Positions 44,108 through 53,393 of a stretch of DNA of 64,000 nt are shown here, piece after piece (within the stretch, counting starts at the first letter, position 1; every line of letters starts with the position of its first letter). The stretch is from Deinococcus sp. KNUC1210. GTDB lineage: Bacteria > Deinococcota > Deinococci > Deinococcales > Deinococcaceae. The position numbers and the translations under genes were made by a program. The notes beneath the pieces were generated by a model, which was given only the letters and a program-made list of their open reading frames with translations, was not told the origin of the DNA and ran no database searches. The stretch is taken from contig NZ_CP092189.1 in NCBI RefSeq assembly GCF_022344005.1, positions 186,001 to 250,000 on the forward strand. The letters are read 5' to 3'.

Positions 44108-46237
44108 CTACTTACTCTCCATCTGTGTGGCCTGAATCGCGGTCAGGGCAATCGTATACACGATGTCATCGACCAGAGCGCCGCGTGACAGGTCGTTGAC
44201 GGGCTTGCGGAGGCCCTGTAGCATCGGCCCCACCGCGACCACGCCCGCACTGCGCTGCACGGCCTTGTAGGTGGTGTTTCCGGTGTTCAGATCGGGGAAG
44301 ATGAACACCGTCGCCCGCCCTGCCACCGCGCTGCCGGGCGCTTTCTGCTGGCCCACGCTCATGACGCTGGCGGCGTCGTATTGCAGCGGGCCATCGACCA
44401 TCAGGTCGGGGCGGCGCGTCTGCACCAGTTTGGTGGCCGCCTTGACCTTCTCCACATCCTCGCCCGCGCCGCTCTCGCCCGTCGAGTAGCTGAGCATGGC
44501 GACGCGGGGTGTGATGCCGAATGCCAGCGCACTGTCGGCAGACTGGATGGCGATATCGGCCAGTTCCTCGGCGTTGGGGTTGGGGTTGATGGCAGCGTCA
44601 CCGTACACCAGCACCTGTTCGGGCATCAACATGAAAAAGACGCTGCTGACCAGACTCGCACCCGGCGCGGTCTTGATGAGCTGAAGCGCGGGCCGCACGG
44701 TATTGGCAGTGGTGTGGACCGCCCCCGACACCAGCCCGTCCACCTCGCCCAGCGACAGCATCATGGTTCCCAGCACCACGTTATCTTCGAGCTGCGCCTC
44801 GGCCATCGGCGCACTCAGGCCCTTGCTCTTTCGCAACTCGACCAGTGGCGCAACGTACCTGGGGCGCACCGATTCGGGATCGATCATTTCCAGAGCCGCC
44901 GGAAGCGTCAGGCCCTGCCCCTCCGCGATGGCTTTCACCTTGTCGGGCGAGGCCAGCAGCACGCAGCGGGCGATGCCCTTTTCCACGCAGCGGATCGCGG
45001 CCTGCACGGTGCGGGGTTCATCGCCCTCCGGCAGCACGATGCGCTTGTTGGCGGCCCGCGCCCGCTGCACCAGTTCATAGCGAAAGGCGCTGGGCGGCAG
45101 TCGGCGCTCGTGGTCTCCAGCGGTCAGCGACGACACGCCGCCCGACAGCTTTGCCCCGATCAGCTGCACGTCCACCCGGTCCGCGATGTAGTCGAGCATG
45201 CGTTCCATGCGCTCGCTGTCGTCGTGCGGCACGCGGCTTTCCATGCGCGACAACCGCGAGGCCGTGTCGTAGGAATTGGTATTGACGCGCAGAACCGGCA
45301 GAGTGCTGGTCAGGGCGGCGCGGCACAGTTTCTCGATGCTGTCCTCGGGCGCAGACCCCGACGTGAACAGCAGACCCGCCAGCGGCACCCCGCTCTGGTG
45401 CGCCAGCGACGCCGCCATCACCACGTCTTCACGGTCGCCGGGTGTGACCACCAGCGCCCCGGAAGTCAGCAGGTGCGCCAGCTTCGGCACGCTGCGGGCC
45501 GAGACCACCGTGCTCGTAACGCGGCGCAGACCCGCCTCGCCCTCGTTCAGCAGTTCGGCACCCAGGTAGCGGGCAACGTCGAGCGTCCTGACCTCTGCGA
45601 GCTGAGAATTCTGCGCGATCACGCCCAGGAGCGGCAGTTCTCCCGACGACAGCACGCGGCTGCGCGTTCGCAGTTCGGCCAGCAGGCCACCAAAATCGAG
45701 ATCGCGGGGCACGAAGTTCAGCAGGTAGCCGGCCAGCCCGGAACCGTCTGAGCGGCGATACGCCTGAGCTACGATTTCCAGTTCATCGGCCAGTGCCGCC
45801 GCCGTCACGCCCGCCAAACTCGTGACCAGCACCACATCGGCTTCGAGATTGCGTGCCAGATCGGCGTTCAGCGACCCCGCGTAGCCGTTGCGGTCCCCCA
45901 GCGCCAGCCCCTCCACCACCAGCACCTCGGCCTGTGGGCTGCCTGCGGGCTGCGCCGCCTGCCGCGAGAGCGCGATCACGTCTTCCATCAGCTGTTCGAG
46001 CTGCCCGCGCGAAAGCTGCTCCTCGGCGCTGTCCAGCGGTACCGGGTCGGGAATGGAGGCGTGCAGCAGCGTGCGGGCGAAATGCACGCTGTCATCTGTG
46101 CCGGTTTCGTGCGTCTGGGCAATCGGCTTGAAGAAGGCCACGCGCACGCCCCGGCGTTCCAGCGCACGTGCCAGACCCAGCGCCGTGCTCGTCAGACCGA
46201 CGGCGTTGCGGGTGGGAGCGACGAACAGCGTTTTCAT
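44108..46237 (-). CDS. pta: Phosphate acetyltransferase
   Basis: 709 residues, the length of long-form Pta (E. coli about 714). The N-terminal P-loop-like domain begins MKTLFVAPTRNAVGLTSTAL, the central DRTGG-type domain covers about 215-330, and the C-terminal catalytic PTA domain reads KRIVLPEGDEPRTVQAAIRC, GLVSGAVHTTANTVRPALQL and FPDLNTGNTTYKAVQRSAG. It interconverts acetyl-CoA and acetyl phosphate. The start overlaps the ackA stop by four bases, so the two are one operon. Confidence 0.97.
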   Translation of the reverse strand: MKTLFVAPTRNAVGLTSTALGLARALERRGVRVAFFKPIAQTHETGTDDSVHFARTLLHASIPDPVPLDSAEEQLSRGQLEQLMEDVIALSRQAAQPAGSPQAEVLVVEGLALGDRNGYAGSLNADLARNLEADVVLVTSLAGVTAAALADELEIVAQAYRRSDGSGLAGYLLNFVPRDLDFGGLLAELRTRSRVLSSGELPLLGVIAQNSQLAEVRTLDVARYLGAELLNEGEAGLRRVTSTVVSARSVPKLAHLLTSGALVVTPGDREDVVMAASLAHQSGVPLAGLLFTSGSAPEDSIEKLCRAALTSTLPVLRVNTNSYDTASRLSRMESRVPHDDSERMERMLDYIADRVDVQLIGAKLSGGVSSLTAGDHERRLPPSAFRYELVQRARAANKRIVLPEGDEPRTVQAAIRCVEKGIARCVLLASPDKVKAIAEGQGLTLPAALEMIDPESVRPRYVAPLVELRKSKGLSAPMAEAQLEDNVVLGTMMLSLGEVDGLVSGAVHTTANTVRPALQLIKTAPGASLVSSVFFMLMPEQVLVYGDAAINPNPNAEELADIAIQSADSALAFGITPRVAMLSYSTGESGAGEDVEKVKAATKLVQTRRPDLMVDGPLQYDAASVMSVGQQKAPGSAVAGRATVFIFPDLNTGNTTYKAVQRSAGVVAVGPMLQGLRKPVNDLSRGALVDDIVYTIALTAIQATQMESK

Positions 46238-47421
46238 ACGGTCTCCAGGACGCGGGCAGTTTCGCGGGCGATCATCAGTTCTTCGTTGGTGGGCACGACC
46301 AGAGCGGGCGGGCTGTCCGGGGTGGAAATGCGGCCAGCCGCGCCGCGCACCGCTGCCGTGTTCGCTTCCGGATCGACGCGCAGTCCCAGCACACCCAGCA
46401 GCGCCAGCGTCTTTTCGCGCACCGACGCACTGTTTTCTCCGATGCCCCCGGTAAAGATCAGGGCATCGAGCCGCGTCAGGGGAACCGTCATGGCTGCGAT
46501 GGTCTTGGCAAGACGGTACACGAAGACCTCGACCGCCAGCCGCGCTCCGGCATGTCCGGTGGCGGCGGCAGCTTCCAGTTCGCGCATATCGCTGCCCAGA
46601 CCGGACAGCCCCAGCAGCCCGCTTTTGCTGTTCAGGGCCGCCGTCACCTCATCCAGCGTCAGACCCGCTTCCCGCGCCAGATAGGCATGCAGATTGGGAT
46701 CGACATCGCCGCTGCGGGTGCCCATCACCAGCCCTTCCAGCGGCGTCAGGCCCATGCTGGTATCCACGCTCTCACCGAATCGGATCGAGGCCACGCTACA
46801 GCCATTGCCCAGGTGCGCCGTCACCAGTTGCAGGGCGTTCAGGTCCTGCCCCAGCATCCGGGCCGCCTCGCCCGCCACATACGCGTGGCTGGTGCCGTGA
46901 AATCCGTAGCGGCGCACGTCATGCTGCGAGTACCACTCGTCCGGCACGGCGTAGCGGTACGCACGCGGCGGCATCGTCTGATGAAAGGCGGTGTCGAAGA
47001 CCGCGACATGGGCCGCCTCGGGAAAGGCCGCCTGTGCCGCCGCGATGCCCGCCAGATTGGCCGGATTGTGCAGCGGGGCCAGCGGCACGCACGCACGAAT
47101 GGCCTCCAGCACCTCCGGGGTGATCCGTGCCGGGGCGCTGAAATGACTGCCGCCATGCACGACCCTGTGGCCGACTGCCGCGATCTCGGCCCCGGTGATG
47201 TCCTGCGCCGCCAGTTCGGACAACAGCACCCCGAAAGCTGCAGCGTAGTCGCCATTGGGCAGCGGCACCTCAAGCTTGTCTGCGCCGCGCAGCAGCACCA
47301 TCCGCGCTTCCGGCGACCCCAGCCGCTCGGCCAGCCCGCTCAGGCGCACGGTTCCGTCTTCTGGATCGAGCAGTGCATATTTGACGCTGCTCGATCCGCA
47401 GTTCAGCACGAGTGTCCACAT
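46234..47421 (-). CDS. ackA: Acetate kinase
   Basis: 395 residues of the ASKHA fold: LVLNCGSSSVKYALL at the start, VGHRVVHGG, HNPANLAGI, FDTAFHQTMPPRAYRYAVP, HLGNGCSVASI and FTGGIGENSASVR. It phosphorylates acetate with ATP, or makes ATP from acetyl phosphate. Its stop overlaps the pta start. Divergent from the IclR regulator at 47577, with operator-like repeats in the gap, which suggests IclR control of acetate metabolism. Confidence 0.97.
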   Translation of the reverse strand: MWTLVLNCGSSSVKYALLDPEDGTVRLSGLAERLGSPEARMVLLRGADKLEVPLPNGDYAAAFGVLLSELAAQDITGAEIAAVGHRVVHGGSHFSAPARITPEVLEAIRACVPLAPLHNPANLAGIAAAQAAFPEAAHVAVFDTAFHQTMPPRAYRYAVPDEWYSQHDVRRYGFHGTSHAYVAGEAARMLGQDLNALQLVTAHLGNGCSVASIRFGESVDTSMGLTPLEGLVMGTRSGDVDPNLHAYLAREAGLTLDEVTAALNSKSGLLGLSGLGSDMRELEAAAATGHAGARLAVEVFVYRLAKTIAAMTVPLTRLDALIFTGGIGENSASVREKTLALLGVLGLRVDPEANTAAVRGAAGRISTPDSPPALVVPTNEELMIARETARVLETV

Positions 47422-47499
47422 GCCCGCATTCTGACGTGAAACGTGTCGGCCCGTGAGGACGAAGTGCCCGGTGCCTGCTTCCCAGCACTGCCCCAGGAT

Positions 47500-47527
47500 T
47501 GAAAAATCACTTCATAGAGTGAAAAAT
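47500..47527. promoter_or_regulatory. Operator-like repeats between ackA and the IclR gene
   Basis: TGAAAAAT occurs at 47500-47507 and 47520-47527, 20 bases apart, and TTCA-N5-TGAA forms an inverted repeat at 47511-47523. A plausible IclR-family binding site in the divergent gap. Confidence 0.5.
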
Positions 47528-47576
47528 AGCAGGACATGACAGCTTACAGGAACAACCGACAACGCAGGAATCCGGC

Positions 47577-48377
47577 ATGACTCAGACCGGCTCGACTGCC
47601 AGAAAGCCGGGGCGCAGGAGCAGCGGCGACACGGCGGCGGTTCGGACGCTGGAGCGCGGCCTGCATCTGCTGCGAATTCTGGGCGAACACCAGGGACTGA
47701 CCCTCAGCGACGTGGCGAGGCGGGCGGAACTGTCGCCCAGCACGACCTACCGACTGCTTCAGACGCTGCGGGCACAGGGATTCGCGCACCTCCAGGAAGA
47801 TGCCGGACTGTGGCAGGTGGGAGCGCAGGCCTTCGTGACCGGCAGCGCGTATCAGGGGCGGGGCAGCGTGACTCTGGCGGCCCGGAACATCATGGATGAA
47901 CTGGTGTCTGAGACGGGCGAGACCATCAATCTGTCGGTCCTTCAGGAAGGAGAAGTGATGTACATTCATCAGGCCGAGGGGCGGGGACTGATGCGGGCCT
48001 TCACGCACATCGGAGCGCGTGCGCCGCTGCACTGCACCGGGGCCGGAAAAGTTCTGACCGCGTGGCAGGACGCTCCCGAGCTGCTGTCTGTGCTGGGGCC
48101 AGGACCGTACCACGCGTACACGACGCATACCCTGACCACCCGGAGCGCCCTGACCGAGCATCTGACACAGGTTCGGCAGCAGGGATACGCCCTGGACGAC
48201 GAGGAACGCGAACTGGGCGTGCGCTGCGTGGCCCTGCCGGTGCGCGGCCCTGGCGGGCAGGTAGTCGCGGCGCTGAGCCTTTCGGCTCCCAGCACCCGCC
48301 TGCCTGCCGCCCAGGTGCCGCCGCTCGCCGCCCTCCTTCAGCGGGCCAGCGAACGCATCTCGGCGCGGCTTGGATAA
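47577..48377 (+). CDS. IclR family transcriptional regulator
   Basis: 266 residues. Winged helix at about 22-85 (TLERGLHLLRILGEHQGLTL, LSPSTTYRLLQTLRAQGFAH), then the IclR effector domain (LVSETGETINLSVLQEGEV, APLHCTGAGKVLTAW, YALDDEERELGVRCVALPVR). Effector domains of this family bind small organic acids. ackA-pta lies divergently upstream, so an acetate-, pyruvate- or acyl-derived signal is a reasonable guess. AGGAA lies six bases before the ATG. Confidence 0.92.
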   Translation: MTQTGSTARKPGRRSSGDTAAVRTLERGLHLLRILGEHQGLTLSDVARRAELSPSTTYRLLQTLRAQGFAHLQEDAGLWQVGAQAFVTGSAYQGRGSVTLAARNIMDELVSETGETINLSVLQEGEVMYIHQAEGRGLMRAFTHIGARAPLHCTGAGKVLTAWQDAPELLSVLGPGPYHAYTTHTLTTRSALTEHLTQVRQQGYALDDEERELGVRCVALPVRGPGGQVVAALSLSAPSTRLPAAQVPPLAALLQRASERISARLG

Positions 48378-48389
48378 CGCTTCTGCCCG

Positions 48390-49177
48390 TTATTGACGCG
48401 TTGCCACGTCCGGGCGGCTGAAGGTCAGGGCTGCCACGAACACTGCGATCAGTGCGCCCAGACCCAGCGTCACGGCCCCGGTTCCCAGACCCACGCCCCC
48501 TGAGAGTGCGGCACCGCCAGCCAGTCGGCAAACGAGGCCCCCAGCGGACGGGTCAGGACATAGGCGCACCAGAAGGCCAGAACAGGATTCAGACCGCGCC
48601 GTCCCAGCAACCCCGGCAGCGCGATCAGGACGGCAAACAGCAGGCCAGAGGCGAGCCAGCCCAGGCCCAGCGTCTTGGCGCACAGGTCGCCCACCGCCGT
48701 GCCCAGCGCGAAGGTCGCCAGGACCGTGGCCCAGTAGTAAGTTTCGCGCCGCCGGGTCAGGATGCTGTGAATCGAGAGCGTTCCTTCGGTGCGCTGCCAG
48801 ACAGCAAATATCAGTGCCAGCACCACCGAAAAGCCCAGCGTGGACAGCCAGTACGGCACGCCGAAGCCCACGTGGGCGGCGTCGGCAGCCAGCGTACCGA
48901 ATACGCTGACCATGACGACGGCGGTCCAGTACACCGGGGCGGTGTAGCGGGTATTCCGCAGCTGCCATGCCAGCGCCAGCAGCAGGCCCAGCCCAGACAG
49001 CGCGACCGCCGGAAGCGGGCCGAGACGGTGCGCCAGAAAATCGGAGGCCGCCTCGCCCATGCCGGTGGTCAGGACTTTGATGACCCAGAAAGCCGCCGTG
49101 ACTTCCGGCACCTTGCTGAGCAGCGGAGCCGACCGGAAAGCGGCCGCATGAGTACGGGTGGGCAGAACGCCAGACAT
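48390..49177 (-). pseudogene. COG4705-type membrane protein, frameshifted near its end
   Basis: From ATG 49177 (TACGCT six bases upstream) the frame encodes multiple membrane helices ending ...TRPLGASFADWLAVP and then stops early at 48470. The lost tail (GLGTGAVTLGLGALIAVFVA, a final membrane helix, ending DVATRQ at 48390) lies one base out of phase. Adding one C in the C5 run 48496-48500 (G on the coding strand) restores a protein of about 262 residues. The family (hypothetical membrane-anchored protein, COG4705) has no known function. It follows bshC with a 42-base gap. Confidence 0.8.
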
Positions 49178-49219
49178 GCAGCGAGCGTAGGAGGCGGTCC
49201 TAAAATCGGGGTATAGCGC

Positions 49220-50812
49220 TCAGTCCAGCGTCAGTTCTGCCCGCCCGCCTGCCGCCTGCTGCATCAGCAGGGTCAGCGGCGCGTCGCCGTGCTTGAGCAG
49301 GTAGGTCAGGAAGTTCATCTCGCGTTCCTGCGGCACACCGTTCGGTAGCAGGTGCAGTTTCAGGCGGTCCAGTTGCCCGCTGCGGTCGTTCTCGGCGCGG
49401 GCCAGCGCCTGAAGGCTGAGGCGTTGCAGGCGCTCGATCTGGTTCAGGCTGCGCGTTCCGGCGCGGGTGGCAGCACCTTCCAGCGAGGCGTCCAGCTCGC
49501 CCAGTTCAGCCGCCAGCCGCGAGAACTGGGCCTTCAGGTCGGTCAGCCGCTCGGCACTCACCGACGCTGCGCCACGCTCTTTTGCCAGCGCCGCGCCCAG
49601 CGTTCCCTCGGGGTCGGCCTGAAAGCGGGCGGCGGCGGTGTTCAGGCGCGAGAGCAGGCGGGCCACATTGCTTTCGATCCAGGTCACGCTCAGGCGAGGC
49701 CACAGCAGCGGCTGCTCCAGGCCATGCAGCGGATAGACCTCGCGCAGCTCCGCGCCATACGCGATTTCGCCCGGCCCCACCACAAAGGCCAGCGTGGGCA
49801 GCAGACTGTCCTGCACGATAGGACGCAGACCCGCTGCCGGAGTCAGCCGCTCCGGCGCACGGTCCAGCAGCGCTTCCAGCTCGGCGCGGGTGTACCGCCC
49901 TGACTCAGTTTCAAAGCTGCCCTTGCCGCTCACCCGCAGCAGTCGGCGTTGCCCGTCGTCCTCCGTCAGAAACAGGTTGGTGGCTCCGACGGGGCGGCGC
50001 AGTTGGGCTTCGAATCCTTCCGCTTCCAGCAGCGCTGCCGCCGCCTCGATGCGCTCAGACGATGCCAGCGGGCTGGACAGTTCCCGCTTCAGGGCAGGGG
50101 CCATCAGCTTTGCCAGAGCGGGATGCAGCGGGTCGAGCACCAGCAGGCCAGACGCGCCCAGCAGCGAATGAATCAGCCGCGCGAAGACGTCGGCGTAGCT
50201 GCGACGCTCGGATGTCGGCGGACCGAACGCAAACGCCAGACGGTTCAGCACCGCCTGTTTGTGGGCCTCCGGCGCGTCGAAGCGCTGCATCAGGGCCAGC
50301 ACGTCACGGGTGTATTCGGGCGTCCAGGGAATCGCGCCCACCGGCACGCCTTCCGGCAGGTCGAGCGTCAGGCGGTGCAGCGTTTCGGAGAAGTCGAGCA
50401 GCGTGGTGCTCGCCACCTCCTCGGCGTCATGGTCCTGGCTGGCGATCCAGTAGATCGGCACCACCGGAGCGTCTTCCCGGTCGAGGTCCTGGGCCAGCAG
50501 CACCGCGCTCGCGGCCTTGTGGACGCTGTAGGCGGGGCCGGAAATCACGCCCGCCTGCTGCCCGGTCACGACCACGCCCGAAGCCGGGTGCAGCAGGTGT
50601 TCGAGCTGAGATTCGCTGGTTTTGTCGAGGGTGCCCAGATCGCGGTGATACTGGCGCAGCGCGTCTACCAGCGCGGCCCGGTCCAGGTCGGGGCGGAAGG
50701 CCTCGCGGCGGTGCAGCGCGTCCAGCTCCGACGGATGCAGCCGGAAAAAGCGTGACAGGTCGCCCGCCGCATACGCCGCCGCGACGCTGCGCCGGGTCAG
50801 GGGGCGGGTCAT
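49220..50812 (-). CDS. bshC: Bacillithiol biosynthesis cysteine-adding enzyme BshC
   Basis: 530 residues. Family blocks are visible: VVTGQQAGVISGPAYSVHKA, VPIYWIASQDHDAEEVAST, LPTLAFVVGPGEIAYGAELR and the C-terminal PNGVPQEREMNFLTYLLKHG. BshC adds cysteine to glucosaminyl-malate in bacillithiol synthesis. This thiol is known from Firmicutes and Deinococcus, which supports the host assignment. It overlaps the stop of the Crp/Fnr regulator gene by ATGA, so redox-responsive co-expression is plausible. Confidence 0.95.
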   Translation of the reverse strand: MTRPLTRRSVAAAYAAGDLSRFFRLHPSELDALHRREAFRPDLDRAALVDALRQYHRDLGTLDKTSESQLEHLLHPASGVVVTGQQAGVISGPAYSVHKAASAVLLAQDLDREDAPVVPIYWIASQDHDAEEVASTTLLDFSETLHRLTLDLPEGVPVGAIPWTPEYTRDVLALMQRFDAPEAHKQAVLNRLAFAFGPPTSERRSYADVFARLIHSLLGASGLLVLDPLHPALAKLMAPALKRELSSPLASSERIEAAAALLEAEGFEAQLRRPVGATNLFLTEDDGQRRLLRVSGKGSFETESGRYTRAELEALLDRAPERLTPAAGLRPIVQDSLLPTLAFVVGPGEIAYGAELREVYPLHGLEQPLLWPRLSVTWIESNVARLLSRLNTAAARFQADPEGTLGAALAKERGAASVSAERLTDLKAQFSRLAAELGELDASLEGAATRAGTRSLNQIERLQRLSLQALARAENDRSGQLDRLKLHLLPNGVPQEREMNFLTYLLKHGDAPLTLLMQQAAGGRAELTLD

Positions 50813-51498
50813 GCCCCCAGCGGCTTCCTCGCCGCTTCCTGAAGGCCCGCCACGTCGGTAATCACGATCCGACGGTAGCCCAGATCGAGCAGACCGCGCC
50901 CCCGGAAATCGCCCAGCAGCTTGGTGATCGTCTCGCGGGTCGAACCCACCACATACGCCAGATCCTGATGCGAAATCCGGCCCTTGAGCGCAATCTGAAC
51001 GCTGCTCGTCTCGGCGTGGTTCTCGGGCTGGCTCTCGTGTGCCAGTTGCAGCAGGGCCAGGGCGAGGCGCTGCGACACCTCCAGAAACACCAGCTGCGAC
51101 AGCCGCTCGTGCAGCGTGCGCGTCTGGCGCGAAACCTGCGCGGTCAGGGCAACCGCCATATCCGGGTGCTGACGAATGAGCGAGCGCAGATTGTCGCCGC
51201 CCAGCACCAGCGCTTCCACGTCGTCCATCGCCTCGGCGTACAGCCCGTACACGCTGCCGGGCGTGAGGGTCGCCATACCCAGCACCTCGCCCTGGCCGTG
51301 CACGCTCACCGTCACCTCTCTGGCTCCGGCTCCCAGGCGGTACAGCCGCACATGTCCACTGGTCAGGGCGTAGGCGGCCTCGGCCTGGTCGTCACTGTGA
51401 TGAAGCAGGCTGCCCCGGCTCCACTGGAGGCTCCTGGTGGAACTCAGGACTGAGGCCCGCGCCTCGGCGGTCAGAGCGTGAAGAAAGGTCGGCAGCAT
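50809..51498 (-). CDS. Crp/Fnr family transcriptional regulator
   Basis: 229 residues. Cyclic-nucleotide-binding-like domain at about 20-125 (ALTSGHVRLYRLGAGAREVT, GQGEVLGMATL) and a C-terminal winged helix (KGRISHQDLAYVVGSTRETITKLL with the STRETITK recognition helix). It lacks the Cys set of Fnr iron-sulfur proteins. TACTGT (complement of 51505-51510) lies six bases before the ATG, suggesting a leaderless mRNA. First gene of a unit with bshC, to which it is coupled by an ATGA overlap. Confidence 0.92.
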   Translation of the reverse strand: MLPTFLHALTAEARASVLSSTRSLQWSRGSLLHHSDDQAEAAYALTSGHVRLYRLGAGAREVTVSVHGQGEVLGMATLTPGSVYGLYAEAMDDVEALVLGGDNLRSLIRQHPDMAVALTAQVSRQTRTLHERLSQLVFLEVSQRLALALLQLAHESQPENHAETSSVQIALKGRISHQDLAYVVGSTRETITKLLGDFRGRGLLDLGYRRIVITDVAGLQEAARKPLGA

Positions 51499-51579
51499 AC
51501 CGCCACAGTATCAGCAGCCAAACCGCAGGCCAAAGGAAAGAGAAGGCACGATTCAGGCCGGGCCGGGGCCGGGCTGCCC

Positions 51580-52495
51580 TCAGGCACGCTCCGGCTCCAG
51601 TTCCAGCAGCACCACTTCCGGCGGGCAGAGGTTGCGAAACGGAAGACCGCTCACGCCCAGCCCCCGGCTGACGAAGCCGCGTGCGCCCGGCCTGTCGTCT
51701 GCCGGATCGCCCTGCACCCATCCCTGCGCGAAGCGCTGACCGTACTGGCTCGGCACCTTCAGCGCCCCCACCAGCGGCAGCCGCACCTGACCGCCGTGCG
51801 TATGGCCCGACACCACCAGTCCGTCGCTGCGCCACTGCGAGGTGCTCGGCAGGGCCATCAGGTAATCGGGATTGTGACTCATCAGCAGCTGTGCCGCCCC
51901 AGGAGCTGCGCCCGCCAGTGCCGAAGCAGCGTCGGACAGGCCCCACCACAGGTCGTCGACGCCCCCAGATACAGGTCGGGCGCAGCTGTCGCCCGGTATT
52001 GGTCAGCACCACGACGCCCGCCGCTGCCAACGCCGCCTGAAACGTGTCTCGGACCGTCTCCCAGTCTTCCCTCGGCTCGCCGTGAAATCGGCGGTGGTAC
52101 AGCCCGAAACTGCCGTAATCGTGATTCCCCCAGACGCCGTAGACACCGAGCGGGGCCGACAGGCGTGCGAGTTCGTGCAGCAGCGCGTCGGGCATGCCCT
52201 GGCCCAGCCGCTCATCGGTGAAATCGCCCGGCAGCAGGATCAGGTCGGGGCGCAGCGAACGCGTCTGATCCACCCAGCCGCGCACCTGGGTCGCCCGGAT
52301 GTAGGGGCCATAGTGCAGGTCGGCCAGCACCGCGACCCGCAGCGGCTGTTTCAGCCCCGCGAGCACCGTGCGCTGCCTGTTCAGGGTCGCCGCCGCATAG
52401 GCCTGTGCTGTGCCGGACACCGTTCCCAGCAGCCCCATTCCCGCGCCCAGCGTCAGGACAGTTCGGCGGGTGAAGCGGGGTGGAGGCTGCGACAT
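51580..52495 (-). pseudogene. Tat-exported metallophosphoesterase, frameshifted
   Basis: From ATG 52495 (TACTCT six bases upstream) the protein has a twin-Arg start (RFTRRTVLTLGAGMGLLG) and metal motifs VLADLHYGPY, LPGDFTD and GVWGNHDYG. Phase is lost near 51962-51980, where NTGRQLRP continues as out-of-frame sequence. The expected second half ([33 protein letters not shown]) follows in another frame to the stop at 51580. Two missing Gs, one in each of two nearby short G runs, would give a natural reading; one extra base would also restore phase. Related to the YkuE/YaeI group of membrane-associated phosphoesterases acting outside the cytoplasm. Confidence 0.85.
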
Positions 52496-52576
52496 TGCGT
52501 CAGAGTAGCGCAGCCGCTTCGCCCGGTCACGCCTCTGTTCGCTTCATTTTGACCGCGTGCTACCCTGACGGCTGTT

Positions 52577-53371
52577 ATGTCCGATAAGGTTTCTGCCGAT
52601 CCTGCTGCGCCCCTGGCGGCCTCTCCACTGGTTGACCGCCTGGAACTGCTGGGGTTGCCGCTCGATCCGGTCACGCTCGATCAGGCGCTGGACGTGCTGA
52701 GCGGCTGGCTGACCGGCCCGCGCAGCCCCCACACCGTCGTCACGCTCAATCCCGAATTCATCATCCAGAGCCGCCAGCACGAGGCAGCAGGCGATTTCAC
52801 CTTCACACACGCGATGCAGAAGGCCGATCTGGTCACCGCCGACGGCGTGGGCATCGTATGGGCAGCGCGTCAACTGCTGACCCGCGAGGTGCCGCGTGCG
52901 CCCGGCTTCGATCTGAGCAGCGGCCTGATGAGGCGGCACGGCAACGACCTGAGCGTGTTCTTCCTGGGCGCGAAGCCGGGCGTGGCCGAGGTGGCCGCCC
53001 AGAAGGCCGCCGAGCAGTACGGCGTGCGGGTGGCGGGCGTGCATCACGGCTATTTCGACACCTCCGAGGATGTGCGGGTGGCCGAGATGGTGCGCGACAG
53101 CGGAGCGGGTCTGCTCCTGACCGCGATGGGCGCGGCGCGTCAGGAGATCTTCAACGAGTACTGGCGAGAGGTGCTGAACGTTCCGGTCATGATGGGTGTG
53201 GGCGGCGTGCTGGACGTGCTGGCAGGCACCGCCAGCCTCGCGCCCGCCTGGACGCGCCGCCTGGGCGTCGAATGGATCTGGCGGGTGGCGGGCGACCGCA
53301 AGCGCTGGAACCGTGCGCCCCGTCTGGCAGACTTTGCCCGCTTGGTCCTGCAGGAAAAACGCCGGAACTGA
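52577..53371 (+). CDS. WecG/TagA/CpsF family glycosyltransferase
   Basis: 264 residues of glycosyltransferase family 26: NPEFIIQSRQHEAAGDF, the ADLVTADGVGIVWAARQL core, LFLGAKPG-type loop (VFFLGAKPGVAEVAAQKAAE), ALGAARQEIF-like MGAARQEIFNEYW and GVGGVLDVLAGTASLAPAW followed by GVEWIWRV. Members transfer N-acetylmannosamine-type sugars to lipid carriers for wall or exopolysaccharide assembly. No polysaccharide cluster surrounds it. TACCCT lies ten bases before the ATG. Confidence 0.93.
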   Translation: MSDKVSADPAAPLAASPLVDRLELLGLPLDPVTLDQALDVLSGWLTGPRSPHTVVTLNPEFIIQSRQHEAAGDFTFTHAMQKADLVTADGVGIVWAARQLLTREVPRAPGFDLSSGLMRRHGNDLSVFFLGAKPGVAEVAAQKAAEQYGVRVAGVHHGYFDTSEDVRVAEMVRDSGAGLLLTAMGAARQEIFNEYWREVLNVPVMMGVGGVLDVLAGTASLAPAWTRRLGVEWIWRVAGDRKRWNRAPRLADFARLVLQEKRRN

Positions 53372-53393
53372 CGCGCTCCTGCTCTGGGCGGCT

